DNA of 64,000 bases from Ectopseudomonas chengduensis (GTDB lineage: Bacteria; Pseudomonadota; Gammaproteobacteria; Pseudomonadales; Pseudomonadaceae). The notes beneath the pieces were generated by a model, which was given only the letters and a program-made list of their open reading frames with translations, was not told the DNA's origin and did not search any database. The DNA lies in assembly GCF_900102635.1 (NCBI RefSeq), contig NZ_FMZQ01000002.1:62001-126000 (forward strand), given 5' to 3'. Shown here piece by piece: positions 36,201 through 45,738 of the stretch (within the stretch, counting starts at the first letter, position 1; each line of letters begins with the position of its first letter). Position numbers and translations under genes: made by a program.

Positions 36201-36518
36201 ATGTACAAACTGTGTTTCTACGTGCCGGAAGCCCATCTGGAGCCGGTGAAAAAGGCGGTGTTTGCAGCCGGCGGCGGGCGCATCGGGCTTTACGACAACT
36301 GCTGCTGGCAGGTCTTGGGGCAAGGTCAGTTCCGCGCCTTGGAAGGTAGTCAGCCGTTCATTGGGCAGGTTGGCGACGTCGAGCAGGTGGCCGAGTGGAA
36401 AGTGGAAATGGTCGTTGCCGACGAGTTGATCCACGATGCCGTCAAGGCGCTGAAGAAGAGCCATCCCTATGAGACGCCGGCGTTCGATGTCTGGCGTTTG
36501 TCCGATCTGCAGTTTTGA
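36201..36518 (+). CDS. YqfO/NIF3-like small protein
   Basis: A 105-aa protein, MYKLCFYVPEAHLEPVKKAV..., with GRIGLYDNCCWQVLGQGQFR and SHPYETPAFDVW. This matches the YqfO insertion domain of NIF3-family proteins, here free-standing as in many gammaproteobacteria. It is PII/CutA-like in fold. The ATG at 36201 follows GGAGAACTTG. Function is not established. Confidence 0.88.
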   Translation: MYKLCFYVPEAHLEPVKKAVFAAGGGRIGLYDNCCWQVLGQGQFRALEGSQPFIGQVGDVEQVAEWKVEMVVADELIHDAVKALKKSHPYETPAFDVWRLSDLQF

Positions 36519-36550
36519 ATCACCTCAGATAAGGCCTGCAGCGCAGTCTT

Positions 36551-36624
36551 TGTAGGAGCCCCGCCCCAGGGCGAAGCGGTTCGGTGCTGTGCCGTCCAGT
36601 TCGCGGCGGGGCGCCGCTCCTACA
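36551..36624. repeat. REP-like palindrome (TGTAGGAGC ... GCTCCTACA)
   Basis: Inverted 9-bp ends enclose further complementary GC-rich blocks (CCCCGCCCC/GGCGGGGC). It lies between two convergent genes and may act as a transcription stop for both. Confidence 0.75.
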
Positions 36625-36640
36625 GGTTGAATGCTTGGGT

Positions 36641-37144
36641 TCAGGGCCTGATTTCGATCAGCGTACCGTCCTTGACCAGGCTCCAGACCTCGCGCATGTC
36701 GTCGTTCTTCATGGCGATGCAGCCCTCGGTCCAGTCTAGGGTGTGGAAGAACCACTCCGGGTATTCCTCATCCAGCGGCGTACCGTGGATCATGATCATG
36801 CTACCCGGCGGCACCCCGGCGTCATTGGCCTTGGCCAGGTCGCGAGCGTTGGGGTAGGAAATGTGCAGCGACAATTGGTACTTGTCGCTCGGCTTGCGCC
36901 AGTCGATCCAGTAGAAGCCTTCCGGCGTGCGCAGGTCGCCTTCGCGTTGCTTGGCGCCATTGGGCTGTTTGCCCAGGGAAATACGGTACGACTTGATAGT
37001 CTCGCCGCGCTGCTGCAGGTGCAGTTTGCGCTCGGACTTGAGTACCAGCACCTTGTCCACGGTGCGGCTGCTGGTCGCTGGCGTGGTGCTGGCCAGGACG
37101 TTGAAGCTGAGGGTCAGGCAAAGCAGGGGCAACAACCAGCGCAT
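36641..37144 (-). CDS. L,D-transpeptidase family protein (YkuD domain)
   Basis: Periplasmic enzyme, 167 aa, that would form or exchange peptidoglycan cross-links or tether proteins. A signal peptide (MRWLLPLLCLTLSFNVLAS) is followed by the YkuD domain with MIMIHGTPL and the catalytic TEGCIAMKNDD (Cys nucleophile, His in IHGT). I chose the ATG at 37144; an upstream TTG at 37159 is less likely. The closest named group is the ErfK/YafK-type. Confidence 0.92.
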   Translation of the reverse strand: MRWLLPLLCLTLSFNVLASTTPATSSRTVDKVLVLKSERKLHLQQRGETIKSYRISLGKQPNGAKQREGDLRTPEGFYWIDWRKPSDKYQLSLHISYPNARDLAKANDAGVPPGSMIMIHGTPLDEEYPEWFFHTLDWTEGCIAMKNDDMREVWSLVKDGTLIEIRP

Positions 37145-37162
37145 CGGGAACGTCCGCAAGGG

Positions 37163-37717
37163 TCAACGGGGTGTGTAGTGGGCACGCAGCGCTTCGAGTG
37201 GCTCATTGCGTACCGGAAAGAGATTCTGCCGACGGTCGGCGAAGAAGCATTCTAAGGTACGGCCTATGGTCGGGAAAGCCAGCTCTGACCAAGGGATTTC
37301 GCTCTCTGCAAACAACCGCACCTCCAGGCTCTCTTCGCCTACGGCGAAATCCAGGTCGACCAGTTCGGCCCGAAACAGCATGTACACCTGGCTGATATGC
37401 GGCAGATCGAAGAGGGTATAGAGGCTCAGGTCGCGTACGCGGGCGCAGGCTTCTTCCAGGGTCTCGCGGGCGGCGGCCTGTTCGGTGGTCTCGCCGTTTT
37501 CCATGAAGCCGGCCGGTAACGTCCAGTAGCCGCGGCGCGGCTCGATGGCGCGGCGGCACAGTAGCACTTGGTCGCGCCACACAGGCAGGCAGCCGGCAAC
37601 GATACGCGGGTTTTCGTAATGCACGGTGGCGCAGTGGCCGCAGACATGGCGCATGCGGTTGTCGCCCGCGGGGATCATGCGGGTGACCGGGTTGCCGCAC
37701 TGGCTGCAGAATTTCAT
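37163..37717 (-). CDS. NUDIX hydrolase with N-terminal zinc ribbon
   Basis: 184 aa, starting MKFCSQCGNPV. The zinc ribbon (CSQC...CGHC, residues 4-32) precedes the NUDIX domain with box GFMENGETTEQAAARETLEE. The arrangement is like NudC-type or ADP-ribose/NADH pyrophosphatases, although the NudC SQPWPFPxS signature is not visible. The substrate is therefore open. The ATG at 37717 is preceded by AGAGGAACGGGC. It lies 18 bases upstream of the L,D-transpeptidase gene. Confidence 0.9.
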   Translation of the reverse strand: MKFCSQCGNPVTRMIPAGDNRMRHVCGHCATVHYENPRIVAGCLPVWRDQVLLCRRAIEPRRGYWTLPAGFMENGETTEQAAARETLEEACARVRDLSLYTLFDLPHISQVYMLFRAELVDLDFAVGEESLEVRLFAESEIPWSELAFPTIGRTLECFFADRRQNLFPVRNEPLEALRAHYTPR

Positions 37718-37866
37718 GCCCGTTCCTCTTTTTCTGGCGCTATCTTGGCCGGCTGAGAGGTGGCCGGCAAGCCCGCTATTGCGGCCGGCTTGTCCTGTCG
37801 TCGGGGTTGGGCGGCCGCGTGCTTTCATGCCATGATGCCTGGCAAAACAAGACTCCGAGTATGCCC

Positions 37867-38472
37867 ATGCTGGACGAGTTGCTCCATCGTGTGCGCGGTT
37901 ACAGTCCGCGCCCTCTGGAGACCGAGCGCAGCTTCCCCGAAGCGGCGGTGCTGGTCCCGATTACCCGCAGTGATGAACCTGAGCTGGTGCTGACCCTGCG
38001 CGCCAGTGGTTTGTCGACTCACAGTGGCGAGGTCGCCTTTCCCGGCGGCCGGCGCGACCCGGAAGACCGCGATCTGGTGGACACCGCGCTGCGCGAAGCG
38101 GAGGAGGAAATTGGCCTGCCACCTGGTTTGGTCGAAGTCGTCGGACCGCTCAGCAGCCTGGTGTCGCGTCACGGCATTCAGGTCACGCCCTACGTCGGGC
38201 TGGTGCCGGATTACGTCGAATACAAGCCCAACGACGCCGAGATCGCCTCGGTATTCTCGGTTCCGCTGGAGTTCTTCCGCAGCGACCCGCGCGAAGTCAC
38301 CCACCGTATCGACTACCTCGGGCAGAGCTGGTACGTGCCGTCCTACACCTATGGCGAGTACCGCATCTGGGGCTTGACCGCGATCATGGTGGTGGAGTTG
38401 GTCAACCTGATCTTCGACGATGCGCAGATCGCTCTGCACCAGCCCCCCGAACACTTCATACACCTGCGCTGA
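37867..38472 (+). CDS. CoA pyrophosphatase-type NUDIX hydrolase
   Basis: 201 aa from MLDELLHRVRGY. The UPF0035 motif LTLRASGLSTHSGEVAFPGG joined to the NUDIX box (RREDPE-like, ALREAEEEIGL) is the signature of NudL/Pcd1-type CoA diphosphatases. It would hydrolyse CoA to phosphopantetheine and ADP. The ATG at 37867 has CCGAG 7 bases upstream and is preferred over 37861. It is 21 bases from the next gene. Confidence 0.92.
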   Translation: MLDELLHRVRGYSPRPLETERSFPEAAVLVPITRSDEPELVLTLRASGLSTHSGEVAFPGGRRDPEDRDLVDTALREAEEEIGLPPGLVEVVGPLSSLVSRHGIQVTPYVGLVPDYVEYKPNDAEIASVFSVPLEFFRSDPREVTHRIDYLGQSWYVPSYTYGEYRIWGLTAIMVVELVNLIFDDAQIALHQPPEHFIHLR

Positions 38473-38493
38473 TAGCGCCGAGGACTGACGAGC

Positions 38494-39021
38494 ATGAAAT
38501 ACCGCCTGGGAAGCTCCCGTGTCGATGCCCATCCCGAGAGCTGGATCGCACCAAGCGCCGACCTGATCGGCAAGGTTCGACTGGAAGCCGGTGCCAGTGT
38601 CTGGTTCGGCGCCGTGTTGCGCGGCGACAACGAACTGATACATATCGGCGAGAACAGCAACGTGCAGGACGGTAGCGTCATGCACACCGACATGGGCTTT
38701 CCGCTGACGCTGGGCAAGGGCGTCACCGTCGGCCACAACGTGATGATGCATGGCTGCAGCGTGGATGATTACAGCCTGATCGGCATCAACGCGGTGATCC
38801 TCAATGGCGCCAAGATTGGCAAGTACTGCATCATCGGCGCCAACAGCCTGATTCCCGAAGGCAAGGTGATTCCCGATGGCAGCCTGGTCATGGGCAGCCC
38901 CGGCAAGGTGGTGCGCGAACTGACCGAGGCGCAGAAGAAGATGCTGGAGGCCAGCGCCGCTCATTACGTTCATAATGCGCAGCGCTATTCCCGTGACCTG
39001 GTACCTGATGACGATGAATGA
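38494..39021 (+). CDS. Gamma-class carbonic anhydrase family protein
   Basis: 175 aa left-handed beta-helix built from hexapeptide repeats. The three metal-ligand His residues are in [17 protein letters not shown]. It resembles E. coli YrdA/PaaY, for which carbonic anhydrase activity is not certain. Its end overlaps the following DUF1289 gene. Confidence 0.92.
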   Translation: MKYRLGSSRVDAHPESWIAPSADLIGKVRLEAGASVWFGAVLRGDNELIHIGENSNVQDGSVMHTDMGFPLTLGKGVTVGHNVMMHGCSVDDYSLIGINAVILNGAKIGKYCIIGANSLIPEGKVIPDGSLVMGSPGKVVRELTEAQKKMLEASAAHYVHNAQRYSRDLVPDDDE

Positions 39022-39211
39022 TGTAGAAAAGCCGGTGCGTTCGCCCTGCGTGCATGTCTGCGCGCTGGACGAGCAGGATGTCTGCATTGGTTGTCAGCGC
39101 ACCGTCGCCGAGATCACCCGTTGGGGCCGCATGGACAATGCCGAGCGCCGCGAGGTACTGCAACTCTGCCTGGAGCGCGCCCGTGCCTCCGGTCTCTTAA
39201 TGACTTCCTGA
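39008..39211 (+). CDS. DUF1289 family protein
   Basis: About 67 aa with [20 protein letters not shown] followed by [14 protein letters not shown]. The four Cys suggest a metal site. Starts at 39008 or 39014, both overlapping the preceding stop region. Its function is unknown; the gene is often found next to gamma-carbonic anhydrase homologues in Pseudomonas. Confidence 0.88.
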   Translation: MTMNDVEKPVRSPCVHVCALDEQDVCIGCQRTVAEITRWGRMDNAERREVLQLCLERARASGLLMTS

Positions 39212-39232
39212 TTCACTGTTCGAGGAACACTC

Positions 39233-40414
39233 ATGCCCCGTATTGGAACCCCTCTGTCGTCCTCCGCGACCCGTGTGCTGCTGTGTGGCTGCGGCGAGCT
39301 CGGCAAGGAAGTGGTGATCGAGCTGCAGCGCCTGGGCTGCGAAGTCATCGGCGTCGACCGTTACGCCAATGCGCCGGCCATGCAGGTGGCACATCGTAGC
39401 CACGTCATCGACATGCTCGATGGTGCCGCGTTGCGTGCAGTGATCGAGAAAGAGCAGCCTCACTACATCGTCCCGGAAATTGAAGCCATCGCCACTGCCA
39501 CCCTGGTCGAGCTGGAGGCCGAAGGCTTCAACGTGGTGCCGACCGCGCGTGCCGCGCAACTGACCATGAACCGCGAAGGCATTCGTCGTCTGGCGGCCGA
39601 GGAGCTGGGCCTGCCCACCTCGCCGTACCATTTCTCCGACACCTTCGAGGACTACGCCGCAGCGGTGAAATCCGTCGGCTACCCCTGCGTGGTCAAGCCG
39701 ATCATGAGCTCCTCCGGCAAGGGCCAGAGCGTGCTCAAGAGCGACGCCGACCTGCAGCGCGCCTGGGACTACGCCCAGGAAGGCGGGCGTGCCGGCAAGG
39801 GGCGGGTGATCGTCGAGGGCTTCATCGACTTCGACTACGAAATCACCCTGCTCACCGTGCGTCATGTCGGTGGCACCAGTTTCTGCGCACCGATTGGCCA
39901 TCGTCAGGAGAACGGCGACTATCAGGAGTCCTGGCAGCCGCAGCCGATGAGCCCGAAGGCGCTGGCCGAGTCCGAGCGCGTGGCGCTGGCGGTGACCGAG
40001 GCGCTGGGCGGCCGTGGCCTGTTCGGCGTCGAGCTGTTCGTCAAGGGCGACCAGGTATGGTTCAGCGAAGTCTCGCCGCGCCCGCACGACACCGGCCTGG
40101 TGACGCTGATCTCCCAAGAGCTGTCCGAGTTCGCCCTGCATGCCCGCGCCATTCTCGGCCTGCCGATTCCAGTGATCCGCCAGATGGGGCCGTCGGCGTC
40201 GGCGGTGATTCTGGTGGAGGGCAATTCACAGCAGGCCAGCTTCGCCAACCTCGGCGCCGCGCTGAGCGAGCAAGACACGGCGCTGCGCCTGTTCGGCAAA
40301 CCCGAAGTCAAAGGCCAGCGCCGCATGGGCGTGGCGCTGGCGCGTGACGAGTCCATCGAGGCTGCTCGCGCCAAGGCGCTGCGCAGCGCACAAGCGGTTC
40401 GCGTCCAGTTGTGA
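39233..40414 (+). CDS. purT: Formate-dependent phosphoribosylglycinamide formyltransferase
   Basis: Makes FGAR from GAR, formate and ATP, the folate-independent alternative to PurN. 393 aa with an N-terminal preATP-grasp ([20 protein letters not shown]), an ATP-grasp core ([40 protein letters not shown]) and a C-terminal cap. The start follows GAGGAACACTC. It overlaps the next gene by four bases. Confidence 0.97.
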   Translation: MPRIGTPLSSSATRVLLCGCGELGKEVVIELQRLGCEVIGVDRYANAPAMQVAHRSHVIDMLDGAALRAVIEKEQPHYIVPEIEAIATATLVELEAEGFNVVPTARAAQLTMNREGIRRLAAEELGLPTSPYHFSDTFEDYAAAVKSVGYPCVVKPIMSSSGKGQSVLKSDADLQRAWDYAQEGGRAGKGRVIVEGFIDFDYEITLLTVRHVGGTSFCAPIGHRQENGDYQESWQPQPMSPKALAESERVALAVTEALGGRGLFGVELFVKGDQVWFSEVSPRPHDTGLVTLISQELSEFALHARAILGLPIPVIRQMGPSASAVILVEGNSQQASFANLGAALSEQDTALRLFGKPEVKGQRRMGVALARDESIEAARAKALRSAQAVRVQL

Positions 40415-41145
40415 GTCGGCATGCGCTGTGGTGGCTGGCGACTGTGCCACTGCTGCCATTGGCGCTGCCTCTGGCCCTGCACACCCGGCGCACGGCATTG
40501 CGTCTGCCGGTTGCGCAGGGCGAGCCAAGCGGCACCGCTGCCGCGCATCTACCGGGTGAGCCGTTACGCCTGCTGCTGATCGGTGAGTCGACCGTGGCGG
40601 GCGTTGGTGTCACGCACTTCGATCAGTCCCTGGCGAATTGTCTGGCAGTGGCCCTGGCCGAGCGCCTGGGGCGGCCGGTACGCTGGCGCGCCTGTGGCGA
40701 GAATGGCATCACCGCCTCCGAGGCGCATGAACGCCTGTTGCCGCTGGCATTGGCGGAGCCGGCCGATCTGGCGCTGCTGGTATTCGGCGTCAATGACACC
40801 ACGCACCTCACCCCGAGCAAGCGCTGGCTGCAGGCGCTCGCCGCGATGGCAGGTGCATTGGGCGAGCGGGGCTGTCGCGTGGTGTTCAGCGGCGTGCCGC
40901 CGTTGCAGCATTTCCGCGCCTTGCCGTGGTTGTTGCGACAGTTGATGGGCTGGCGGGCCAGCTTGCTGGATCGTGAGTTGCAGAGCCTGGCGCAGCGGCT
41001 GGGCGTGCTGCACTGCGTGTTGGACCTGCCGTTCGAGGCGCATTATCTGGCCGAGGATGGCTATCACCCGTCGGCATTGGGCTATCGGCAATGGGCTGCA
41101 GGCCTGGCCGAACGCCTCACTCCGGAGCTGCTTCGTCCGCTTTGA
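40411..41145 (+). CDS. SGNH/GDSL-type hydrolase
   Basis: 244 aa with an N-terminal membrane anchor. Block I is [13 protein letters not shown] (nucleophile Ser), then GENGITA, VFGVND and the catalytic pair in [10 protein letters not shown]. It is probably an inner-membrane or periplasmic esterase. It starts with GTG overlapping the purT stop. The last 29 bases overlap the end of the convergent CorC-like gene. Confidence 0.9.
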   Translation: MSRHALWWLATVPLLPLALPLALHTRRTALRLPVAQGEPSGTAAAHLPGEPLRLLLIGESTVAGVGVTHFDQSLANCLAVALAERLGRPVRWRACGENGITASEAHERLLPLALAEPADLALLVFGVNDTTHLTPSKRWLQALAAMAGALGERGCRVVFSGVPPLQHFRALPWLLRQLMGWRASLLDRELQSLAQRLGVLHCVLDLPFEAHYLAEDGYHPSALGYRQWAAGLAERLTPELLRPL

Positions 41146-42403
41146 TCTTTGCCACCTGCCAAACGCGCACGCTCTTCACCCGGTTTTCCGCTGCCTGGAG
41201 AATCTCCAGGCGATAGGGGCCGATCTTCAGGCAGACGCTGCTGTCCGGGATGCTCTCCAGGGCTTCGGTGATCAGGCCGTTGAGGGTCTTGGGGCCGTCG
41301 CTGGGCAGATGCCAGCCGAGGGTCTTGTTCACTTCGCGAATGTAGGCGGCGCCGTCGATGACCAGGGTGCCATCTTCCTGCGGGTGGATATCGGGGCTGC
41401 GCAGGCTGTCCTGATTGCTGAAGTCGCCGACGATCTCTTCGAGGATGTCTTCCAGAGTGACGATGCCGATCACGTCGCCATATTCGTCGACGACGATGCC
41501 GATGCGCCGCTTGTGCTTCTGGAAGTTGATCAACTGGGTCGCCAGGGGTGTGTTTTCCGGGATGAAATAAGGCTCGTTGCAGGCTGCCAGCAACGACTCC
41601 TTGGTCAGCTGGTTGTGGCTCAGCAGGCGGGCGATCTGGCGCATGTGCACCACGCCTTCGATCTGATTGATGTCACCACGAAACACCGGCAGGCGGGTGT
41701 GAGAGGTGCTACGCAACTGACCGATGATGATTTCCAGGTCGTCGTCGAGGTCGATGCCGGTCACTTCGTTACGCGGGATCATGATGTCGTCGACCGTGAC
41801 CCGTTCGAGGTCGAGGATGCTCAGCAGCATGCTCTGGCGGTTCGTCGGCAGTTCCGAGCCGGACTCACGCACCACGCTGCGCAGCTCCTCGGTGGAAAGA
41901 CTGTCGCTGGCGCGCTGCGACGGATCGATGCCGAGCAGGCGCAGCAGACCGTTGCTGATCACGCTGGTCAGCCACACCACCGGGTAGAGTACGCGCAGCA
42001 GCAGGCTGAGCAGGCGACTGGCGGGGAAGGCCACCAGTTCCGGGCGCAGTGCAGCCAGGGTCTTGGGCGTGATTTCGCCGAAGATCAGCACGATGATGGT
42101 CAGGCCTGCCGTGGCAATGGCGATACCGGCTTCACCCCACATGTCCACCGCCAGCACCGTGGCGATGGAGGCGGCGAGAATGTTGACCACGTTGTTGCCG
42201 ACCAGGATGGTGCCGAGCAGGCGATCCGGGCGATCCAGCAGGCGAATGACGCGCTTGGCGCCGCTGTGCCCTTCCTTGGCCAGGTGCTTGAGCCGGTAGC
42301 GGTTGAGGCTGAGCATGCCGGTCTCGGAGCTGGAGAAGAACGCCGAGCAGAGAATGAGGAAAATCAGCAGGCCGAGCAGGTAGCTCGAATGTAGGTCGTC
42401 CAC
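41117..42403 (-). CDS. CNNM/CorC-HlyC family membrane protein
   Basis: 428 aa. Four hydrophobic segments form the DUF21/CNNM domain (about residues 1-190, e.g. LLGLLIFLILCSAFFSSSETG). Then come a CBS pair (about 210-330, RIGIVVDEYGDVIGIVTLED) and a C-terminal CorC_HlyC domain. Related proteins (CorB/YfjD, CNNM) move or sense Mg2+. It forms a pair with the cytochrome c assembly-like gene behind which it lies. Confidence 0.93.
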   Translation of the reverse strand: MDDLHSSYLLGLLIFLILCSAFFSSSETGMLSLNRYRLKHLAKEGHSGAKRVIRLLDRPDRLLGTILVGNNVVNILAASIATVLAVDMWGEAGIAIATAGLTIIVLIFGEITPKTLAALRPELVAFPASRLLSLLLRVLYPVVWLTSVISNGLLRLLGIDPSQRASDSLSTEELRSVVRESGSELPTNRQSMLLSILDLERVTVDDIMIPRNEVTGIDLDDDLEIIIGQLRSTSHTRLPVFRGDINQIEGVVHMRQIARLLSHNQLTKESLLAACNEPYFIPENTPLATQLINFQKHKRRIGIVVDEYGDVIGIVTLEDILEEIVGDFSNQDSLRSPDIHPQEDGTLVIDGAAYIREVNKTLGWHLPSDGPKTLNGLITEALESIPDSSVCLKIGPYRLEILQAAENRVKSVRVWQVAKIKADEAAPE

Positions 42404-42413
42404 GAGGTCTGCC

Positions 42414-43214
42414 TCAGATGTGCAGGATGAATTCGCGTACCAGCTTGCTGCCGAAATAGGCCAGCATCAGCAGGCAGAACCCGGCGAGGGTCCAGCGAAT
42501 TGCCTTGTGGCCGCGCCAGCCGAGCTGGTGGCGCCCCCACAGCAGCACAGCGAAAACCACCCAGGCGAAGCAGGAAAGAATGGTCTTGTGTGCCAGGTGC
42601 TGAGCGAACAGGTCGTCGATGTACAGCGCGCCGGACAGCAGCGACAACGACAAGAGCAGCCAGCCGGCGAAGAGGAAACCGAACAGCAGGCTCTCCATGG
42701 TCTGCAGCGGTGGAAAGTTGCGAATCAGCCCGGACGGGTGCTTGTGCTTGAGCTGATGGTCCTGCAGCAGCAACAGGATCGACTGGAACACGGCGATGGT
42801 GAGCATGCCGTAGGCCAGGATCGAGAACAGGATGTGGGCGAGGATGCCAGGGTGCTCGTTGATCGGATTGATGGTGCCGCTGGGCATGAACTGCGCTGCC
42901 AGTACGGTCAGCGTGCCGAGCGGGAACAGGAGTAGCAGCAGGTTTTCCACCGGTATGCGCAGGCAGGCCAGCAGAATCAGGCCGATGACCGCGCAGGCGA
43001 TCAGGCTGGCCGCATTGAAAAAGTCCAGGTTAAGGCCGTGTACGTCATACAGCTGGAAGAACAGGCCGACGACATGCAGGCACAAGGCGAGCGCACCAAG
43101 CGACGCCAGCAGGCGTTTGTCGGGGATGCTGCGCTGCGTAAGGCGCAGTCCTTGGTAAGCGGCGGCGCCAGCGTAGAGGAGTGCGGCGGCGAGGCTGGGC
43201 AACAGAGGGTGCAT
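42414..43214 (-). CDS. CcsA/YpjD-like cytochrome c assembly-type membrane protein
   Basis: 266 aa, eight hydrophobic segments, starting MHPLLPSLAAALLYAG. It has the typical PINEHPGILAHILFSILAYG and the His-rich loop, so it belongs to the CytC_asm family (E. coli YpjD-like), usually found next to ffh. A haem-handling role is suspected for the family but not shown. It diverges from ffh. Confidence 0.92.
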   Translation of the reverse strand: MHPLLPSLAAALLYAGAAAYQGLRLTQRSIPDKRLLASLGALALCLHVVGLFFQLYDVHGLNLDFFNAASLIACAVIGLILLACLRIPVENLLLLLFPLGTLTVLAAQFMPSGTINPINEHPGILAHILFSILAYGMLTIAVFQSILLLLQDHQLKHKHPSGLIRNFPPLQTMESLLFGFLFAGWLLLSLSLLSGALYIDDLFAQHLAHKTILSCFAWVVFAVLLWGRHQLGWRGHKAIRWTLAGFCLLMLAYFGSKLVREFILHI

Positions 43215-43311
43215 AAATCCGTGTAAGGCGAGCCCGAAAGGCGCTGAGTGTGGCACAGAAGGGCGTCAGCACGAAAGACCGCCGGCGGTGTCGGCAGCTC
43301 GGCGACTTCGC

Positions 43312-43317
43312 TATAAT
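43312..43317 (+). promoter_or_regulatory. -10 box of the ffh promoter
   Basis: A perfect TATAAT lies 54 bases before the ffh start. No good -35 box is seen at 16-18 bases upstream. Confidence 0.5.
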
Positions 43318-43371
43318 CCGCCGCCTGTCGCACACCCGGCGCGCCGGGTCGCACCTATCAAAGGAACGCGC

Positions 43372-44751
43372 ATGTTCGAAAATCTTACCGATCGCCTGTC
43401 CCAGACGCTGCGTAATGTCACGGGCAAGGCCAAGCTGACCGAAGACAACATCAAGGATACGCTGCGCGAAGTGCGCATGGCCCTGCTCGAGGCCGACGTG
43501 GCTCTGCCGGTGGTCAAGGACTTCGTCGGCAAGGTCAAGGATCGCGCCGTTGGTACCGAAGTCTCCAAGAGCCTGACGCCGGGCCAGGCCTTCGTGAAGA
43601 TCGTCCGCGCCGAGCTGGAAGAGCTGATGGGCGCGGCCAACGAAGACCTGTCGCTCAATGCAGCTCCGCCTGCCGTGGTACTGATGGCCGGCCTGCAGGG
43701 CGCGGGCAAGACCACCACCGCCGGCAAACTGGCCAAGTTCCTCAAGGAGCGCAAGAAGAAATCTGTGCTGCTGGTGTCGGCTGACGTCTATCGCCCGGCG
43801 GCGATCAAGCAGCTGGAAACCCTGGCGGGCGATCTCGGGGTGACATTCTTCCCCTCCGATGCCAGCCAGAAGCCGGTGGATATCGCCAACGCAGCGATTC
43901 GTGAAGCCAAGCTGAAGTTCATCGATGTGGTCATCCTCGATACCGCCGGTCGCCTGGCCGTTGATGCCGAGATGATGGCCGAGATCCAGGCGCTGCACGC
44001 AGCTGTCAAGCCGGTCGAAACGCTGTTCGTGGTCGACGCCATGACCGGCCAGGACGCCGCCAACACCGCCAAGGCGTTCGGCGAAGCGTTGCCGCTGACC
44101 GGTGTAGTGCTGACCAAGGTCGACGGTGATGCGCGTGGTGGCGCTGCCTTGTCCGTGCGCCATATCACCGGCAAGCCGATCAAGTTCATCGGTATGGGTG
44201 AGAAGAGCGACGCGCTCGAGCCCTTCCACCCGGATCGTATCGCCTCGCGCATTCTCGGCATGGGTGACGTGCTCAGCCTGATCGAGCAGGCCGAGCAGAC
44301 CCTCGATCGCGAGAAGGCCGAGAAACTCACCAAGAAGCTGAAGAAGGGCAAGGGCTTCGATCTCGAAGACTTCCGTGATCAGCTGCAGCAGATGAAGAAC
44401 ATGGGTGGCCTTGGCGGCCTGATGGACAAACTGCCGTCCATCGGTGGCGTCAACCTGTCGCAGATGGGCAGTGCCCAAGGCGCGGCCGAGAAGCAGTTCA
44501 AGCAGATGGAGGCGATCATCAACTCGATGACGCCCGCCGAGCGCCGCGACCCGGACATCATCAGCGGCTCGCGCAAGCGCCGCATCGCCCTGGGCTCCGG
44601 TACTCAGGTGCAGGACATCGGCCGGCTGATCAAACAGCACAAGCAGATGCAGAAGATGATGAAGAAATTCACCGCCAAGGGCGGCATGGCCAAGATGATG
44701 CGCGGTATGGGCGGCATGCTTCCCGGTGGCGGCGGAATGCCGAAATTCTAG
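43372..44751 (+). CDS. ffh: Signal recognition particle protein Ffh
   Basis: GTPase that binds 4.5S RNA and signal sequences of nascent membrane proteins. 459 aa: N domain, G domain with GLQGAGKTTT, DTAGRL and TKVDGDARGG, and a Met-rich M domain ending GGMLPGGGGMPKF. The ATG at 43372 follows AAAGGAACGCGC. Confidence 0.98.
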   Translation: MFENLTDRLSQTLRNVTGKAKLTEDNIKDTLREVRMALLEADVALPVVKDFVGKVKDRAVGTEVSKSLTPGQAFVKIVRAELEELMGAANEDLSLNAAPPAVVLMAGLQGAGKTTTAGKLAKFLKERKKKSVLLVSADVYRPAAIKQLETLAGDLGVTFFPSDASQKPVDIANAAIREAKLKFIDVVILDTAGRLAVDAEMMAEIQALHAAVKPVETLFVVDAMTGQDAANTAKAFGEALPLTGVVLTKVDGDARGGAALSVRHITGKPIKFIGMGEKSDALEPFHPDRIASRILGMGDVLSLIEQAEQTLDREKAEKLTKKLKKGKGFDLEDFRDQLQQMKNMGGLGGLMDKLPSIGGVNLSQMGSAQGAAEKQFKQMEAIINSMTPAERRDPDIISGSRKRRIALGSGTQVQDIGRLIKQHKQMQKMMKKFTAKGGMAKMMRGMGGMLPGGGGMPKF

Positions 44752-44758
44752 GAAAGCA

Positions 44759-44839
44759 GCCACAAGCCACGAGCTTCAAGCCGCAAGAAAGAGCTGCAGT
44801 CTGAAAAACTGCTTTTACTTGTAGCTTGTGGCTTGAAGC
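44759..44839. terminator. Nested hairpin between ffh and rpsP
   Basis: Two nested inverted pairs: GCCACAAGC (44759-44767) with GCTTGTGGC (44824-44832), and GCTTCAAGCC (44773-44782) with GGCTTGAAGC (44830-44839). CTGCTTTTACTT lies in the loop side. It probably ends ffh transcription. The right arm also supplies the -35 box of the rpsP promoter. Confidence 0.65.
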
Positions 44840-44861
44840 CTACCGCTTTTGCTCATAGAAT
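44833..44861 (+). promoter_or_regulatory. Promoter of the rpsP-rimM-trmD-rplS operon
   Basis: TTGAAG (44833-44838), 17 bases, TAGAAT (44856-44861). The untranslated leader of about 70 bases holds no obvious structure. Confidence 0.65.
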
Positions 44862-44935
44862 ATGCGGCCTTTCGGGCCTAGGCCCATTTTTGATGTGTGC
44901 CTCAAGTTAGCACCGACTACAGGAACGATGTTCTC

Positions 44936-45187
44936 ATGGTAACTATTCGTCTCGCTCGCGGCGGCTCCAAAAAGCGCCCCTTCTACCACCTGACCGTGAC
45001 CAACAGCCGCAATGCGCGCGACGGTCGCTTCGTAGAGCGTATCGGTTTCTTCAATCCGATCGCCTCGGGTGCTGAAGTCAAGCTGTCCGTAAACCAAGAG
45101 CGCGCTACCTACTGGCTGAGCCAGGGTGCACAGCCGTCTGAGCGCGTTGCTCAGCTGCTCAAGGAAGCTGCCAAGGCTGCTGCCTAA
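44936..45187 (+). CDS. rpsP: 30S ribosomal protein S16
   Basis: 83 aa, [20 protein letters not shown]..., full length. First gene of the conserved rpsP-rimM-trmD-rplS operon. The ATG at 44936 is the family start. Confidence 0.98.
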   Translation: MVTIRLARGGSKKRPFYHLTVTNSRNARDGRFVERIGFFNPIASGAEVKLSVNQERATYWLSQGAQPSERVAQLLKEAAKAAA

Positions 45188-45196
45188 GCATCTTCT

Positions 45197-45733
45197 ATGA
45201 GTACGACGCCGGCCGTCGCCGAGGATCTGATCGTTCTCGGCAAGATTGTTTCGGTGCACGGCGTCAAGGGTGAAGTGAAGGTGTACTCCTTTACCGATCC
45301 CATCGATAACGTGCTCGATTACCGCCACTGGACGCTCAAGCGTGACGGTGAGGTAAAGAAAGTGGAATTGGCCAGCGGCCGCCTGCAAGGCAAGGTGCTG
45401 GTAGCCAAGTTGAAGGGTCTGGATGATCGCGAAATTGCGCGTACCTACGCCGGTTTCGAGATCTGCGTGCCGCGTAGCGAGCTGCCGGACCTTGATGATG
45501 GCGAGTTCTACTGGTACCAGTTGCAGGGCTTGAAGGTCATCGATCAGGCGGGGCAGTTGCTCGGCATGGTCGACCATCTGTTCGAGACCGGTGCCAACGA
45601 TGTGATGGTGGTCAAGGCTTGCGCAGGCAGCCTGGATGATCGCGAGCGTCTGCTGCCCTACACGGACCAGTGCGTGCTTTCGATCGATCTGGCCGCTGGC
45701 GAGATGCGGGTCGACTGGGATGCGGATTTCTAA
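45197..45733 (+). CDS. rimM: 16S rRNA processing protein RimM
   Basis: 178 aa assembly factor for the 30S head that binds S19. The N-terminal barrel has [19 protein letters not shown] and the PRC-barrel part has [19 protein letters not shown] and LLPY near the end. It lies 9 bases after rpsP. Confidence 0.97.
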   Translation: MSTTPAVAEDLIVLGKIVSVHGVKGEVKVYSFTDPIDNVLDYRHWTLKRDGEVKKVELASGRLQGKVLVAKLKGLDDREIARTYAGFEICVPRSELPDLDDGEFYWYQLQGLKVIDQAGQLLGMVDHLFETGANDVMVVKACAGSLDDRERLLPYTDQCVLSIDLAAGEMRVDWDADF

Positions 45734-45738
45734 GGCTC

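Noticed and set aside
43045..44763. 572-aa open frame antisense to ffh and its promoter region
   Set aside because: Overlaps ffh entirely and has no domain.
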